Origin: Oscillospiraceae bacterium
Lineage (GTDB): Bacteria > Bacillota > Clostridia > Oscillospirales > Ruminococcaceae
Direction: 5' to 3'
DNA length: 47,372 nt
NCBI GenBank assembly: GCA_003531585.1
Contig: DQFX01000054.1
Location: 1 to 47,372 of the forward strand
Shown here: piece by piece, positions 14,650 to 23,741 of the stretch
Position numbering within the stretch: position 1 is the first letter of the stretch
Layout of the letters: the number at the start of each line of letters is the position of its first letter
The notes under the pieces: model-generated
Seen by the model: the letters and a program-made list of their open reading frames with translations, nothing else
Database searches by the model: none
Told to the model about the DNA's origin: nothing
Translations under genes and position numbers: made by a program

Positions 14650-17037
14650 GTGGATCTTTCAATGAAGTGGCTTAACGACTACGTTAAAGCCGATATGCCT
14701 ATAAAGGAATTCTGCGACGGCATGACCATGAGCGGAAGCAAGGTCGAGACCTGGACAAAGCAGGGCGCCGACATCACAAACGTTGTAGTCGGCAAGTGCG
14801 TTGCTATGGAAAAGCACCCCGACGCTGACACACTCTGGGTTTGCCAGATCGACGTAGGAAAGGAAGCGCCGGTGCAGATTGTTACTTCTGCGCAGAACGT
14901 GTTCGTTGGTGCGTTTGTTCCGGCTGCGCTCAATAACGCTACCTGCTACAACCACAAGGACATGTCCTACATGAAGATCAAGAAGGGTAAGCTCCGCGGA
15001 GTTCCCAGCGAAGGCATGATGTGTTCTTATGAGGAGCTTAACCTTGATCAGTCCGATGTTCCGTACTCCAGCAACGAGGGTATTCTTATCCTGAACGACG
15101 ACCCGGATTTCGATAAGATGTTCGTCGGCGAGGATATTCACGACGCACTCGGGTTCAACGATACCACAGTTGAGTTCGAGATTACAAACAACCGCCCCGA
15201 CTGCCTTTCCGTGCTCGGCCTCGCGAAGGAAGCTTCCGCGACTTTCAACCTGCCGCTGAACATCAGGGAGCCGCAGTTCAAGGGTGTTGACGGCAGCGCC
15301 AGTGATTACATCAGCGTTGACGTTCAGAACACCAAGCTCTGCTCCCGCTATATGGCGGCAGTTGTAAAGAATGTAAAGATCGGACCTTCTCCGCGCTGGA
15401 TGGCTGAAAGACTGAAAGCAAGCGGCGTACGTTCCATCAATAATTTTGTTGACATCACCAACTTTGTAATGCTGGAATACGGCAACCCCATGCATGCGTT
15501 CGACCTCCGCTATGTTGAAGGCGGCAAGATCAACGTCAGGAATGCTCAGCAGGGAGAGAAAATAACGATTCTCGACGGCTCCGAGGTAACTCTCAGCCCC
15601 GAAATGCTGATCATCGCAGACGAAAAGAAGCCGATCGCAGTTGCTGGCGTAATGGGCGGCGAGTTCTCCGGAATCATGGACGACACCAACACTGTCGTAT
15701 TCGAGGCGGCGTGCTTCGACGGAGTATCCGTAAGAATGACTGCGAAGAAGATCAACAAGCGTACCGACGCTTCTTCCAGATTTGAGAAGGGAATCGACCC
15801 GATCAACTCCAAGGCTGCACTCATGAGAGCGCTCGAGTTGGTAGAGGAACTCGGGTGCGGCGAGGTAGTCCGCGAGTACATCGACGTTGACAATGCAAAG
15901 AAGGTTCCGCATACATTAAAGCTTGACACCGACTGGATAAACGAGCACCTCGGCACAAATATTCCCGCTGAGGAGCAGATCGCAATTTTCAAGAAGCTGG
16001 GCTTCGACTATGAGAACGGAAACGTTATCGTTCCGAATACCCGTGTTGATATCGTCCGCGAGTGCGACCTCGCAGAGGAAGTTGCGCGAATCTACGGTTA
16101 TAATGAGATTCCGACCACGCTTCCGCTGCTCTCGTCCGTTGGAGAGATCACACCCCGCCAGCACTTTGAAAATAAGATGGTTGACTGCATGCTCGCTCAG
16201 GGCTTCTATGAAACCATGTCGTTCAGCTTTATTTCACCGCGTTCCTATGAAAAGCTGCGTTTCAGCGATGATATGAAGAAGTCCGTAGTGCTCCAGTACC
16301 CGCTTGGCGAGGACACCAGCGTAATGCGTACAAGCATGCTGCCATCCCTGATGACTGTTGCTAACACAAATATCAGAGCCAGAAACCTTGAGGCGCGTTT
16401 CTTCGAACTGGGCAGAATATTCCAGCCGACAGACGAGAAGCTCCCTATTGAAACTGACGTCCTCGGAATGTGTGCTTACGGTCCCGACGAGGATTTCTTC
16501 ACCATCAAGGGCGCACTTGAGGAGCTGCTGAATGTCCTGGTAGTTGACGCGAGATTTGTTCCTGTAAAGGACAACAAGACATATCACCCTGGCAGGTGCG
16601 CTGATATCTATGCAGGCGACGTAAAGCTCGGTACAGTTGGCGAGCTCCACCCTGCGGTTACTGAGACTTATGACATAAGCTGCCGCGTATATTGCGCAGA
16701 GCTGAATATTCCCAAGCTGTTTGAGGCTCGCGGCGAGGAGCGCAAGTACAAGCCGCTTCCTAAGTACCCGTCGACCTCGCGTGACCTGAGCCTTGTGTGC
16801 GACGACGAGGTTACTTCTGACGAGATAATCGATATCATCAGGAAGAATGCAAAGCACCTTGAGAGCGTGTCAATATTCGATATGTACAAGGGCGAGCAGG
16901 TACCCGAGGGTAAAAAGAGCCTTTCCTATAAGCTGGTTCTCCGTAAGGACGGCAGCATGACCGACGAGGAAGCCGACGCAGTAGTTGCAAAGGTTCTCAA
17001 GGCGCTTGCTGAAAAGAACATCACACTTAGAGCCTGA
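14650..17037 (+). CDS. pheT: Phenylalanyl-tRNA synthetase beta subunit (795 aa)
   Basis: PheT carries tRNA-binding and editing functions. Domain order fits the family: an EMAP-like tRNA-binding domain at about 40-150 (VVVGKCVAMEKHPDADTLWVCQIDVG), the B3/B4 editing region at about 210-380 (RSINNFVDITNFVMLEYGNPMHAFD is split over its start), a B5 domain around 400-470, a catalytic-like core, and a C-terminal anticodon-binding FDX-ACB domain at about 703-795 (YPSTSRDLSLVCDD). Translation starts at GTG 14650 with AAGGAG 9 nt upstream. The downstream lipoprotein gene begins 12 nt later. Confidence 0.96.
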   Translation: MDLSMKWLNDYVKADMPIKEFCDGMTMSGSKVETWTKQGADITNVVVGKCVAMEKHPDADTLWVCQIDVGKEAPVQIVTSAQNVFVGAFVPAALNNATCYNHKDMSYMKIKKGKLRGVPSEGMMCSYEELNLDQSDVPYSSNEGILILNDDPDFDKMFVGEDIHDALGFNDTTVEFEITNNRPDCLSVLGLAKEASATFNLPLNIREPQFKGVDGSASDYISVDVQNTKLCSRYMAAVVKNVKIGPSPRWMAERLKASGVRSINNFVDITNFVMLEYGNPMHAFDLRYVEGGKINVRNAQQGEKITILDGSEVTLSPEMLIIADEKKPIAVAGVMGGEFSGIMDDTNTVVFEAACFDGVSVRMTAKKINKRTDASSRFEKGIDPINSKAALMRALELVEELGCGEVVREYIDVDNAKKVPHTLKLDTDWINEHLGTNIPAEEQIAIFKKLGFDYENGNVIVPNTRVDIVRECDLAEEVARIYGYNEIPTTLPLLSSVGEITPRQHFENKMVDCMLAQGFYETMSFSFISPRSYEKLRFSDDMKKSVVLQYPLGEDTSVMRTSMLPSLMTVANTNIRARNLEARFFELGRIFQPTDEKLPIETDVLGMCAYGPDEDFFTIKGALEELLNVLVVDARFVPVKDNKTYHPGRCADIYAGDVKLGTVGELHPAVTETYDISCRVYCAELNIPKLFEARGEERKYKPLPKYPSTSRDLSLVCDDEVTSDEIIDIIRKNAKHLESVSIFDMYKGEQVPEGKKSLSYKLVLRKDGSMTDEEADAVVAKVLKALAEKNITLRA

Positions 17038-17049
17038 GGAGGATAATAG

Positions 17050-18438
17050 ATGTCACACAACTACAGAAGATTTATCGCAGCTTCCTGTGCGATCGTATGC
17101 GCTGCGTCAATGACAGGCTGCTCTGACAGCGGCTACATCGGAACGATCAATGGAATGCAGATTCCTAATGGAATTTACATTTACGATCTTCAGCTCACAG
17201 CGTATAATGAGGCTTCCTCAAAAATAAAGGAGGAGAAGGGTGATTCCCTCGGCACCGCTGAGGTAACGGTATTCACTGAAACGATCGACGGCAAGCCGGC
17301 TTCCGCATGGCTCAAGGACTATGCGCTTGAGCGTGTTAAGCGCTATGCAGCGATAGAGTCACTTTTCGACGAATACGGACTGACCCTTTCGGATGATGAT
17401 AATAATTCCATCAATGACTACATCAAGTCACTCGACAACGATCTCGGTTACTATGCTCAGTACTACGGGATCGAGGAGAGCACATTCGGCGAGCATTTCG
17501 AGAACATGGGAATCAGCAAGGACACTCTCCGTAAAATTACCGAGAACAGCTACAAGGAGAGCGCTGTGTTCCTCCACAATTATGACAAGGACGGACTGAC
17601 TCCGGTATCCGAGGACGAGATCAACAGTTATGCAACCGAGAATTACGCTGCTGTTAAGCTGCTGAAGGTAACGTTCACTGACCATCAGGGACTTTCCCTA
17701 AAGGATGACGCTGACAAGGAGAAGATAAGAGAGCTTGCACAGAGCTACGCAGACCGTGCAAACTCCGGCGAGGACTGGGTAGATATCCAGTACGATTTTG
17801 ACCTCAGAGCGGCACAGTATGAGGCATGGACCGACGCAGAGGACAGCTATGCTGAGGAACATTCTTCCACAGCGGAGGCTAAGTCCACTGAGGAAGCCAA
17901 GCAGACCGCAGAAGCCGCTGAAACTGCTGAGGCAGACAAGTCCACCACCGAAATTTCAGAAACGGCTGAGTCCGCCGCGGCTGAAAACGCAGAAGCTGAA
18001 ACTCCTGCAGAGGAAATTTACACCAAGCCGATCGTCAGCACCGGCGACGCTGACTACGATAAGTACGTTCAGGACAAGATAGACGCAGCGACCGCTGAAA
18101 AGAAGGAATCTGCCGAGGACTGCGAGCAGTACATCAGAAAGGATTCTTCCTCTCTCAACGAGAAGCTGACGGAGTACGTCTGGAACACTGCCGCTGACGG
18201 AAAGGCGACTCTTTTCGAGAACGAAGAGGAGAACTGTGTTTACGTAGTTGTCCGCGATGATGTGACTACAATGAAGACATGGCTTGAGACCCAGAATGAG
18301 GGCATTCTTCACGGCATTAAGGACGACGCATTCGACGAGCTGCTGAAGAGCACTTATGACAGCTATTCCGTTGAGCTTAACGATTACCTTGTAAATACAA
18401 AGTACGCACCTGAAAAGCTCCGCGGTATCGGAAAATAA
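17050..18438 (+). CDS. SurA/PrsA-like lipoprotein with an Ala/Glu/Thr-rich insert (462 aa)
   Basis: A lipoprotein signal ends at Cys24 (lipobox MTGC). The mature part starts with IGTINGMQIPNGIYIYDLQ, like the N-terminal segment of SurA/PrsA-type foldases, and continues as a long helical chaperone-like domain. Where PrsA would carry a parvulin domain, there is a low-complexity insert of about 54 residues (about 268-321) made of repeats such as TAEAAETAEA. I see no clear parvulin active site. It probably helps fold secreted proteins on the outer face of the membrane, but this is inference from weak similarity. The gene follows pheT by 12 nt and ends at a strong terminator. Confidence 0.72.
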   Translation: MSHNYRRFIAASCAIVCAASMTGCSDSGYIGTINGMQIPNGIYIYDLQLTAYNEASSKIKEEKGDSLGTAEVTVFTETIDGKPASAWLKDYALERVKRYAAIESLFDEYGLTLSDDDNNSINDYIKSLDNDLGYYAQYYGIEESTFGEHFENMGISKDTLRKITENSYKESAVFLHNYDKDGLTPVSEDEINSYATENYAAVKLLKVTFTDHQGLSLKDDADKEKIRELAQSYADRANSGEDWVDIQYDFDLRAAQYEAWTDAEDSYAEEHSSTAEAKSTEEAKQTAEAAETAEADKSTTEISETAESAAAENAEAETPAEEIYTKPIVSTGDADYDKYVQDKIDAATAEKKESAEDCEQYIRKDSSSLNEKLTEYVWNTAADGKATLFENEEENCVYVVVRDDVTTMKTWLETQNEGILHGIKDDAFDELLKSTYDSYSVELNDYLVNTKYAPEKLRGIGK

Positions 18439-18455
18439 ATAGAAATATTCAATGA

Positions 18456-18490
18456 GCCAACCGCCGGCACACACCGGCGGCTGGTTTTTT
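18456..18490 (+). terminator. Terminator after the pheST-lipoprotein operon
   Basis: The stem CCGCCGG (18461-18467) with CCGGCGG (18474-18480), extended by CCA/TGG across a mismatch, is followed by TTTTTT at 18485-18490. Confidence 0.85.
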
Positions 18491-18512
18491 GATAGAGAGA
18501 TCCGGTGATGAA

Positions 18513-20417
18513 ATGCTATTATTGAGTTTAAATGATGTCTCGATGTCGTTCGCTGAAAGGACGCTTTTCAGCGGAGTGTCCCTTGACGTATACGATAACG
18601 ACAGGATAGGTTTCGTAGGAATCAACGGCAGCGGCAAAACAACGCTGTTCCGAATGCTGCGCGGCGAGCACATTCCCGACGAGGGTGCAATTCACATTGC
18701 TGGAAGCTGCAAGATCGGCGTAATGGAGCAGTTCGCCTGCAAGGATTCCGACAAAACCTTGTATGACGAAGCCCTGACGGTTTTCGAATGGCTCGAAGAT
18801 ATGGAGCTTGAGCTTGAGGAGCTCCACGACCGTATAGACGGCGGCGACCATTCCACAGCGACCATCGAACGGCAGACGCTGCTTACCGAACGTTTCGAGC
18901 GAGAAGGCGGACTTACTTACAAGAGCCGCACACAGTCTGCTCTGATGGGTCTGGGATTCTCAGAGGGCGACCTGAAATTGCAGGTTTCCGTATTGAGCGG
19001 AGGTCAGAGATCAAAATTGCAGCTAACAAAGCTGCTGCTTTCTGATGCCAACCTGCTGCTCCTGGACGAGCCTACAAACCACCTTGATATTCAGTCGGTT
19101 GAGTGGCTCGAAAAATTCCTTAACGACTACCGCGGCGCATATATCGTAATTTCCCACGACCGTTATTTCCTGGATAAGGTCACGAACCGCACGATCGAAC
19201 TTGAAAACTGCCACATTCGTGATTATAAGGGCAATTACACGCGATTCCTTGAGCTGAAAGCGGAGGATCTTGAACGCCGCCGCAAGGAATACGAAGCGAA
19301 GATGCGCGAGATAGGCAGGATCGAGGGAATTATCGACCAGCAGAAACGCTGGAATCAGGCGCACAATTACGTGACCATCGCAAGCAAGCAGAAACAGATC
19401 GACCGCATAGCCTCTGACCTTGAGAAGCCCGAGGATGCTCCGGATTCGCTGCATTTCAGCTTTAAAAGCGCCGATGGCTGCGGAAACGACGTGTTCGAAG
19501 CCCACGATATTGCGCTGAGTTTTGACGGCAAACGGCTGTTCCGCAATGTAAATATCGACATTAAAAAGGGTGAGCGCGTGTTCCTCATCGGCGCAAACGG
19601 CTGCGGAAAAACCTCGCTGTTCAAAATTTTTACGGGGCAGTACACTCCGGATTTCGGAAGTTTCAAGTACGGCTCCCGCGTTCAGTACGGATATTTCGAC
19701 CAGGCACAGGCGGGTCTGACTGACAGCAAAACTGCGATTGACGAGCTTTGGGACGCGTATCCGCGCATGACCGAAACTCAGGTTCGTACCGCGCTGGGTT
19801 CCTTCCTGTTCCGCGGCGACGACGTGTTCAAGCATGTGTCGGAACTTTCCGGCGGCGAGCGTGCGCGAATCGCGATACTGAAACTAATGCTTTCTGGAGC
19901 TAATATGCTGCTCCTCGATGAGCCTACGAACCACCTTGACATTTCAAGCTGCGAAGCGCTCGAGAATGCGCTTTTAAACTACGACGGCACACTGTTTGTG
20001 ATCTCCCACGACCGCTACCTGATCAATAAACTTGCCGACCGAATATACTACCTCACGCCAGATGGCGTCAAGGAGTACCGCGGTTCCTATGACGCGTACA
20101 CGCTTGCGGCTGAAAATGCAGCACAGGTACGCCAGGAGGAGAAACCGGCGAAGCAGGAGAAGGTCAATGATTACAAGCTGAAAAAGGAGCGAGACAGCGA
20201 GCGCCGAAAGTTAAACACAAAGGTAACGCGCGCTGAAGCAGAGATAGAGGAGCTGGACAGCCTGATCGAGCAGAAAACCAACGAACTTTCCGGGCTGACT
20301 GACTACCAGAAGGCGATGGAGCTTTCCAACGAGATCGAGGAACTGCGTACCCGCCAGGAGCAGGCAATGCAGACCTGGGAGGAAGCCTCCCTTGCACTGG
20401 AGGAGTTTGACAAATGA
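18513..20417 (+). CDS. ABC-F family ATPase (634 aa)
   Basis: Two ABC ATPase domains lie in one chain without membrane segments, the ABC-F layout. Domain 1 has Walker A GINGSGKTT and LSGGQRSKLQLTKLL followed by LLLLDEPTNHLD. Domain 2 has GANGCGKTS and LSGGERARIAIL followed by LLLDEPTNHLD. A helical linker joins them (about 230-310), and a C-terminal coiled coil rich in Lys/Glu (about 550-634) recalls Uup/YdiF-type members. ABC-F proteins bind the ribosomal E site and act in translation or antibiotic protection. I chose ATG 18513; ribosome binding is weak (GGTGA). It overlaps the next gene by 4 nt (ATGA). Confidence 0.9.
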   Translation: MLLLSLNDVSMSFAERTLFSGVSLDVYDNDRIGFVGINGSGKTTLFRMLRGEHIPDEGAIHIAGSCKIGVMEQFACKDSDKTLYDEALTVFEWLEDMELELEELHDRIDGGDHSTATIERQTLLTERFEREGGLTYKSRTQSALMGLGFSEGDLKLQVSVLSGGQRSKLQLTKLLLSDANLLLLDEPTNHLDIQSVEWLEKFLNDYRGAYIVISHDRYFLDKVTNRTIELENCHIRDYKGNYTRFLELKAEDLERRRKEYEAKMREIGRIEGIIDQQKRWNQAHNYVTIASKQKQIDRIASDLEKPEDAPDSLHFSFKSADGCGNDVFEAHDIALSFDGKRLFRNVNIDIKKGERVFLIGANGCGKTSLFKIFTGQYTPDFGSFKYGSRVQYGYFDQAQAGLTDSKTAIDELWDAYPRMTETQVRTALGSFLFRGDDVFKHVSELSGGERARIAILKLMLSGANMLLLDEPTNHLDISSCEALENALLNYDGTLFVISHDRYLINKLADRIYYLTPDGVKEYRGSYDAYTLAAENAAQVRQEEKPAKQEKVNDYKLKKERDSERRKLNTKVTRAEAEIEELDSLIEQKTNELSGLTDYQKAMELSNEIEELRTRQEQAMQTWEEASLALEEFDK

Positions 20418-20767
20418 CGAAGCAGATCAGGGAATACCTTGAGTACCTCCGGCTGTTCCTGGACGGGGAGCACAGTCGTGAGGAATACGTGCAGGAGATG
20501 AAGCGTCTTCATGTGCGCATAGGCTTTTTCTCGCATGAGCGCCTGGTTCATATGTTTATCATGCTTGCCTTCGCGATTTTCTTTCTGATGACGCTTTTCA
20601 TGGCGCTGATTCAAGGAAGCATTGGAATTTACGTCCTTGCGTTGCTGTTCCTTGTGCTTCTTATTCCGTATATCAAGCATTACTATTTCCTTGAAAACTC
20701 GGTGCAGAAGATGTACCTGATCTACAATAAGCTTGAGCAGCTTTCAGGAGGGAAAGATGAACTTTGA
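20414..20767 (+). CDS. Small membrane protein (117 aa), unknown function
   Basis: The N-terminal 40 residues are charged and helical (EYLEYLRLFLDGEHSREEY). Two hydrophobic segments follow (about 46-65 and 70-87), then a charged C-terminal helix. The family is not recognised. It is coupled to the ABC-F gene by an ATGA overlap and to the following DMP19-domain gene by an 11-nt overlap, so the three are translated as one unit. Confidence 0.7.
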   Translation: MTKQIREYLEYLRLFLDGEHSREEYVQEMKRLHVRIGFFSHERLVHMFIMLAFAIFFLMTLFMALIQGSIGIYVLALLFLVLLIPYIKHYYFLENSVQKMYLIYNKLEQLSGGKDEL

Positions 20768-21302
20768 TCTGGTGCCGCGGAGATACCGCGTTACTGATGA
20801 GCAGATCGACGACGGAGATTTCCAGGCGATAGTAACGCCGCTCTGGTGGGAAGTGAGTATTTACGACGGGGAAACCGAAATGTACGACTCGCTTGACCGT
20901 TTCACAGACCCGCAAAAATATGTCTGGGCTATTCAGTGGTATTATTCAGAAGTGGAAAACGGCGGTCACGACCAGTTTTTCTATAACGATACCGGAATCG
21001 TCTGGGAACTTGCGCTCGAAGGACTCCGCGTAATAGGCTGCAGCACGTTTGCTGCTATCCTGGAGGAAGCTGTGCAGAGAATAGGCGGTTATCCATCAAA
21101 GGACCGCGAGGCACGCTGGCATGAAATGTCCATGCACAATGCGGATTTTTCAGACCTCGACATGAAGTTCTACGACCGTGAGCACGAGCTTGAACAGTAC
21201 TTGAGGGATTACGTCCGGCGCAACAGGGAATATCTCATTTTCGATGGGATTGTACACTTCCCAGAGGACTACGCCCCAGACGAATACGAATTCGATGAAT
21301 AA
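20757..21302 (+). CDS. DMP19-domain (DUF4375) protein (181 aa)
   Basis: The segment YYSEVENGGHDQFFYNDTG, followed by ALEGLRVIGCSTFAAILEEAV, matches the DMP19 domain. This domain is named after a Neisseria protein described as a DNA mimic; most members are uncharacterised. The protein is acidic and ends in a run of Asp/Glu/Tyr, with no signal peptide or membrane segment. ATG 20757 was chosen because AGGAGGG lies 4-5 nt upstream; an earlier ATG lacks this. It is the last gene of the ABC-F operon. Domain assignment is good; the job is unknown. Confidence 0.82.
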   Translation: MNFDLVPRRYRVTDEQIDDGDFQAIVTPLWWEVSIYDGETEMYDSLDRFTDPQKYVWAIQWYYSEVENGGHDQFFYNDTGIVWELALEGLRVIGCSTFAAILEEAVQRIGGYPSKDREARWHEMSMHNADFSDLDMKFYDREHELEQYLRDYVRRNREYLIFDGIVHFPEDYAPDEYEFDE

Positions 21303-21307
21303 AACAA

Positions 21308-21330
21308 ATCCCCTGACTAAATCAGGGGAT
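21308..21330 (+). terminator. Terminator after the ABC-F operon
   Basis: A 9-bp perfect stem, ATCCCCTGA (21308-21316) with TCAGGGGAT (21322-21330), and a 5-nt loop. The T-tract that follows is broken (CGTTATTTTA). Confidence 0.65.
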
Positions 21331-21346
21331 CGTTATTTTAACAGAT

Positions 21347-21375
21347 CAGGGAGCATTGCTGCTCCCTGGAATTTT
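21347..21375. terminator. Second hairpin between converging DMP19 and chemoreceptor genes
   Basis: CAGGGAGC (21347-21354) pairs with GCTCCCTG (21361-21368) and is followed on the plus strand by GAATTTTT. On the minus strand it directly follows the chemoreceptor stop codon. It probably serves both directions, although the minus-strand T-tract is weak. Confidence 0.6.
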
Positions 21376-23414
21376 TATTCTGTGATGAACTTATCGACTT
21401 CGCCCGCAAGCGTGCTTGCTAGTGCGGAAAGTTCCTCGCTGGAGGCTGCGCTCTCTTCTGCGGTCGCAGTTGTGGAGTGCATTCCGGCTTCAATGTGGGA
21501 GATGCCCTCGGTGATGTCGCCGACCGCCGACTGCTGTTCAGCTGCTGCTTCAGTGATTGCCTGCATCTCGTCGGAGATCTTGCTGATACCGTTTACAATG
21601 CTGTTCATGGCTGTGTGTGCACTGTCTGCAAGCTGAGTACCCTTTTCTACCGCCGTCAGGGAAGCGTTGATAAGACTAGTTGTATTCTGTGCAGCTTCTG
21701 CGCTCTTTGCCGCGAGGTTTCCAACTTCGTCAGCAACAACTGCGAATCCCTTGCCGGCTTCACCCGCTCTGGCTGCTTCAATAGAAGCGTTAAGCGCAAG
21801 AATGTTGGTCTGGAATGCAATGTCTTCGATAGTCTTGATTATGTTCTTGATGGAAGCAGATTTCTCCTTGATGTTCTCAACTGCTTCAAGAAGCTGCTTC
21901 ATCAGCTCGCCGCCCTCCTGGGCGCTGCTGTTTGCTTCCTGTGAGAGTGCAGCGACATTCGCGGACGCATTTGCGGTATTATCTGCCTTTTCCTGAATAG
22001 CGCTGATTGTAACTGATATCTTGTCAACTGCTTCTGCAACCTTTACTGCGGTTTCGGAAAGGCTTGCAGAGCCTTCTGCCACCTGGCTGGAGCCGGACTG
22101 GATATTGCCTACGCTGTTCTTTACCGCAGTCATCGCTGAGTTGAGAGCTGAGGATATAGTATTAAGGGAGGAACCGATTGTAACGAAATCGCCCTTATAA
22201 TTAATATCGGAGGATACCGTAAGATCGCCGTCGGCAAGCGGCTCAAGAACGTCGCGGATATCATGAATATAGGTGCGAAGGGTCTCGACTGTGCTGTAAA
22301 GCGACTGCTCAAGCACAAGCGTTTCATCGGAGGGTGCTTCTACAGTGAAGGGTGTTGTAACGTCGCCTTCAGAGAGAAGTCTCAGACGTTCGCTGGTTTT
22401 AACAATGGGTTCAGATATATTCTTGGCAACATTGTTAGAAATGAACACTCCAATAGTGATAAGTGCAAGGCAGACAGCAAGACCAATGCCGATGTCAAGC
22501 AGTACGCTTGCAATGATCTGATCGTAGTTACCGCTTACTGCGATAGTCCAGCCATCAGTACCATCAATAGGCATGTAATAAGCGAGCATAGTGTTGCTTC
22601 CGTTGGAGTAGGTGATCGTTCCCTCACTGTCTGACAGCATAGCTTCCGCGAGCGCCTTGTCACCTGGTACATCGCTTTCAAGATAGTTTACCATGTTCAT
22701 TACAAGAGAAGTATCAGACGCTGCAATTACCTGACCATTCCTGTCAAGAACAATGATATTGCTTCCGTTACCCATGTCGATTTTGTCAAGACCGTTAGAG
22801 AACATGGTGGAATCAAGTCCGCCGTATATAACATACTTCATTCCGCTGTATTTGGTCGGGGCAGCCATCATTGTAGTTACCGATCCGTCCGTCTTGCGTA
22901 TAACAGGCGGTGATATCGCGATCTGATCCTCATTATACGCTTTCTGGAAATACTCGCGGTCAGAAATATCAGTACCGTTGTATGTAGTACCATCGTGATA
23001 TGCAATTGAGTAATCCTTGAAAAGCGCAGTCTTGGCGAGTGTTTCAAGGTTCTTCTGGCGCTCAACGAGAGGAATCATCTGGTTAAGAACTTCCTGGTTT
23101 CCGCCGGCTGACTGAAGCTCAAGCGAAAGGGAATTAATGGTGTTGGAGATGACTTCGCCGTAGGACTGAGCAAGTGCTTTTGTCTGGTTCTCGTAGCTTG
23201 TCACGTATGCAGATGTCAAAAAAAAGCTCATGACAATCATGAGTGAAACAATACACAGTGTAACACTCAGTACAGAAAGCCGGAGTATCCTGTACTTGAT
23301 CTTTGTTGTGCGGGGTTTCTTCACCTTCGGAGCTGCTGCATTTGCAGCAGGCTTTACAGCCTTGACTTTCGGTGTCTTTGGTGCTTTAAAAGTTTTCGGG
23401 GTTTTTGTTTTCAT
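21375..23414 (-). CDS. Methyl-accepting chemotaxis protein with extracellular Cache-type sensor (679 aa)
   Basis: A basic cytoplasmic tail of about 40 residues rich in Lys/Pro/Ala precedes the first membrane helix (about 45-68). An extracellular region to about 300 looks like a double Cache sensor (YFQKAYNEDQIAISPPV, MMAAPTKYSG). A second helix, a HAMP region and a long signalling domain follow, with the invariant hairpin tip around FQTNILALNASIEAARAG. It should sense a small ligand outside and control a CheA kinase, which is not in this window; CheV lies 13 kb away. ATG 23414 has GGAGGG upstream and the gene has its own promoter. Confidence 0.93.
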   Translation of the reverse strand: MKTKTPKTFKAPKTPKVKAVKPAANAAAPKVKKPRTTKIKYRILRLSVLSVTLCIVSLMIVMSFFLTSAYVTSYENQTKALAQSYGEVISNTINSLSLELQSAGGNQEVLNQMIPLVERQKNLETLAKTALFKDYSIAYHDGTTYNGTDISDREYFQKAYNEDQIAISPPVIRKTDGSVTTMMAAPTKYSGMKYVIYGGLDSTMFSNGLDKIDMGNGSNIIVLDRNGQVIAASDTSLVMNMVNYLESDVPGDKALAEAMLSDSEGTITYSNGSNTMLAYYMPIDGTDGWTIAVSGNYDQIIASVLLDIGIGLAVCLALITIGVFISNNVAKNISEPIVKTSERLRLLSEGDVTTPFTVEAPSDETLVLEQSLYSTVETLRTYIHDIRDVLEPLADGDLTVSSDINYKGDFVTIGSSLNTISSALNSAMTAVKNSVGNIQSGSSQVAEGSASLSETAVKVAEAVDKISVTISAIQEKADNTANASANVAALSQEANSSAQEGGELMKQLLEAVENIKEKSASIKNIIKTIEDIAFQTNILALNASIEAARAGEAGKGFAVVADEVGNLAAKSAEAAQNTTSLINASLTAVEKGTQLADSAHTAMNSIVNGISKISDEMQAITEAAAEQQSAVGDITEGISHIEAGMHSTTATAEESAASSEELSALASTLAGEVDKFITE

Positions 23415-23478
23415 AATATTCCCTCCAGGTTGTCGGCGAAGAATACGTTTGCCATGTTCCGCCTTATATTATGTATAC

Positions 23479-23507
23479 ATTATACCATATAATTTTAAAA
23501 AAATCAA
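23479..23507 (-). promoter_or_regulatory. Promoter of the chemoreceptor gene
   Basis: On the minus strand, TTGATT (23507-23502) and TATAAT (23484-23479) are 17 bp apart, about 65 nt upstream of the ATG. It is a sigma-A type site, not a sigma-28 flagellar one. Confidence 0.75.
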
Positions 23508-23701
23508 CAATATTTTGAGAAAATGCTCCGATTGTTTTGTCAAAAATAACACGCTTTATTATAAATCGTTTTCACGATTTGCCATATATTAAGCATATAA
23601 TTGTGATATGTTAAAATATACAAAAACGTTATTTGTGATATAGATAGAATGTTGAACCCGCTGAAAATGCAGAAAAAAGCGGCATACCAGATATTTTGAA
23701 A

Positions 23702-23730
23702 TTGACTTAAAGCGAGAAAAGTAGTAGAAT
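23702..23730 (+). promoter_or_regulatory. Possible antisense promoter into the lipoprotein gene
   Basis: TTGACT (23702-23707) and TAGAAT (23725-23730) are 17 bp apart on the plus strand. Transcription from here would run antisense through the 3' end of the minus-strand lipoprotein gene. It may be a chance match in AT-rich DNA. Confidence 0.35.
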
Positions 23731-23741
23731 TAGTTTGCTGA

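Larger units (their letters stand above)
23415..23741. other. AT-rich intergenic region, 327 bp
   Basis: This lies between two minus-strand genes. It holds the chemoreceptor promoter, a promoter-like pair facing the other way at 23702-23730 (both listed separately), a small hairpin AATCG/CGATT (about 23565-23580), and a weak stem CCGCT/AGCGG (23658-23682) that may end the lipoprotein transcript. I see no ORF or known RNA. Confidence 0.5.
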
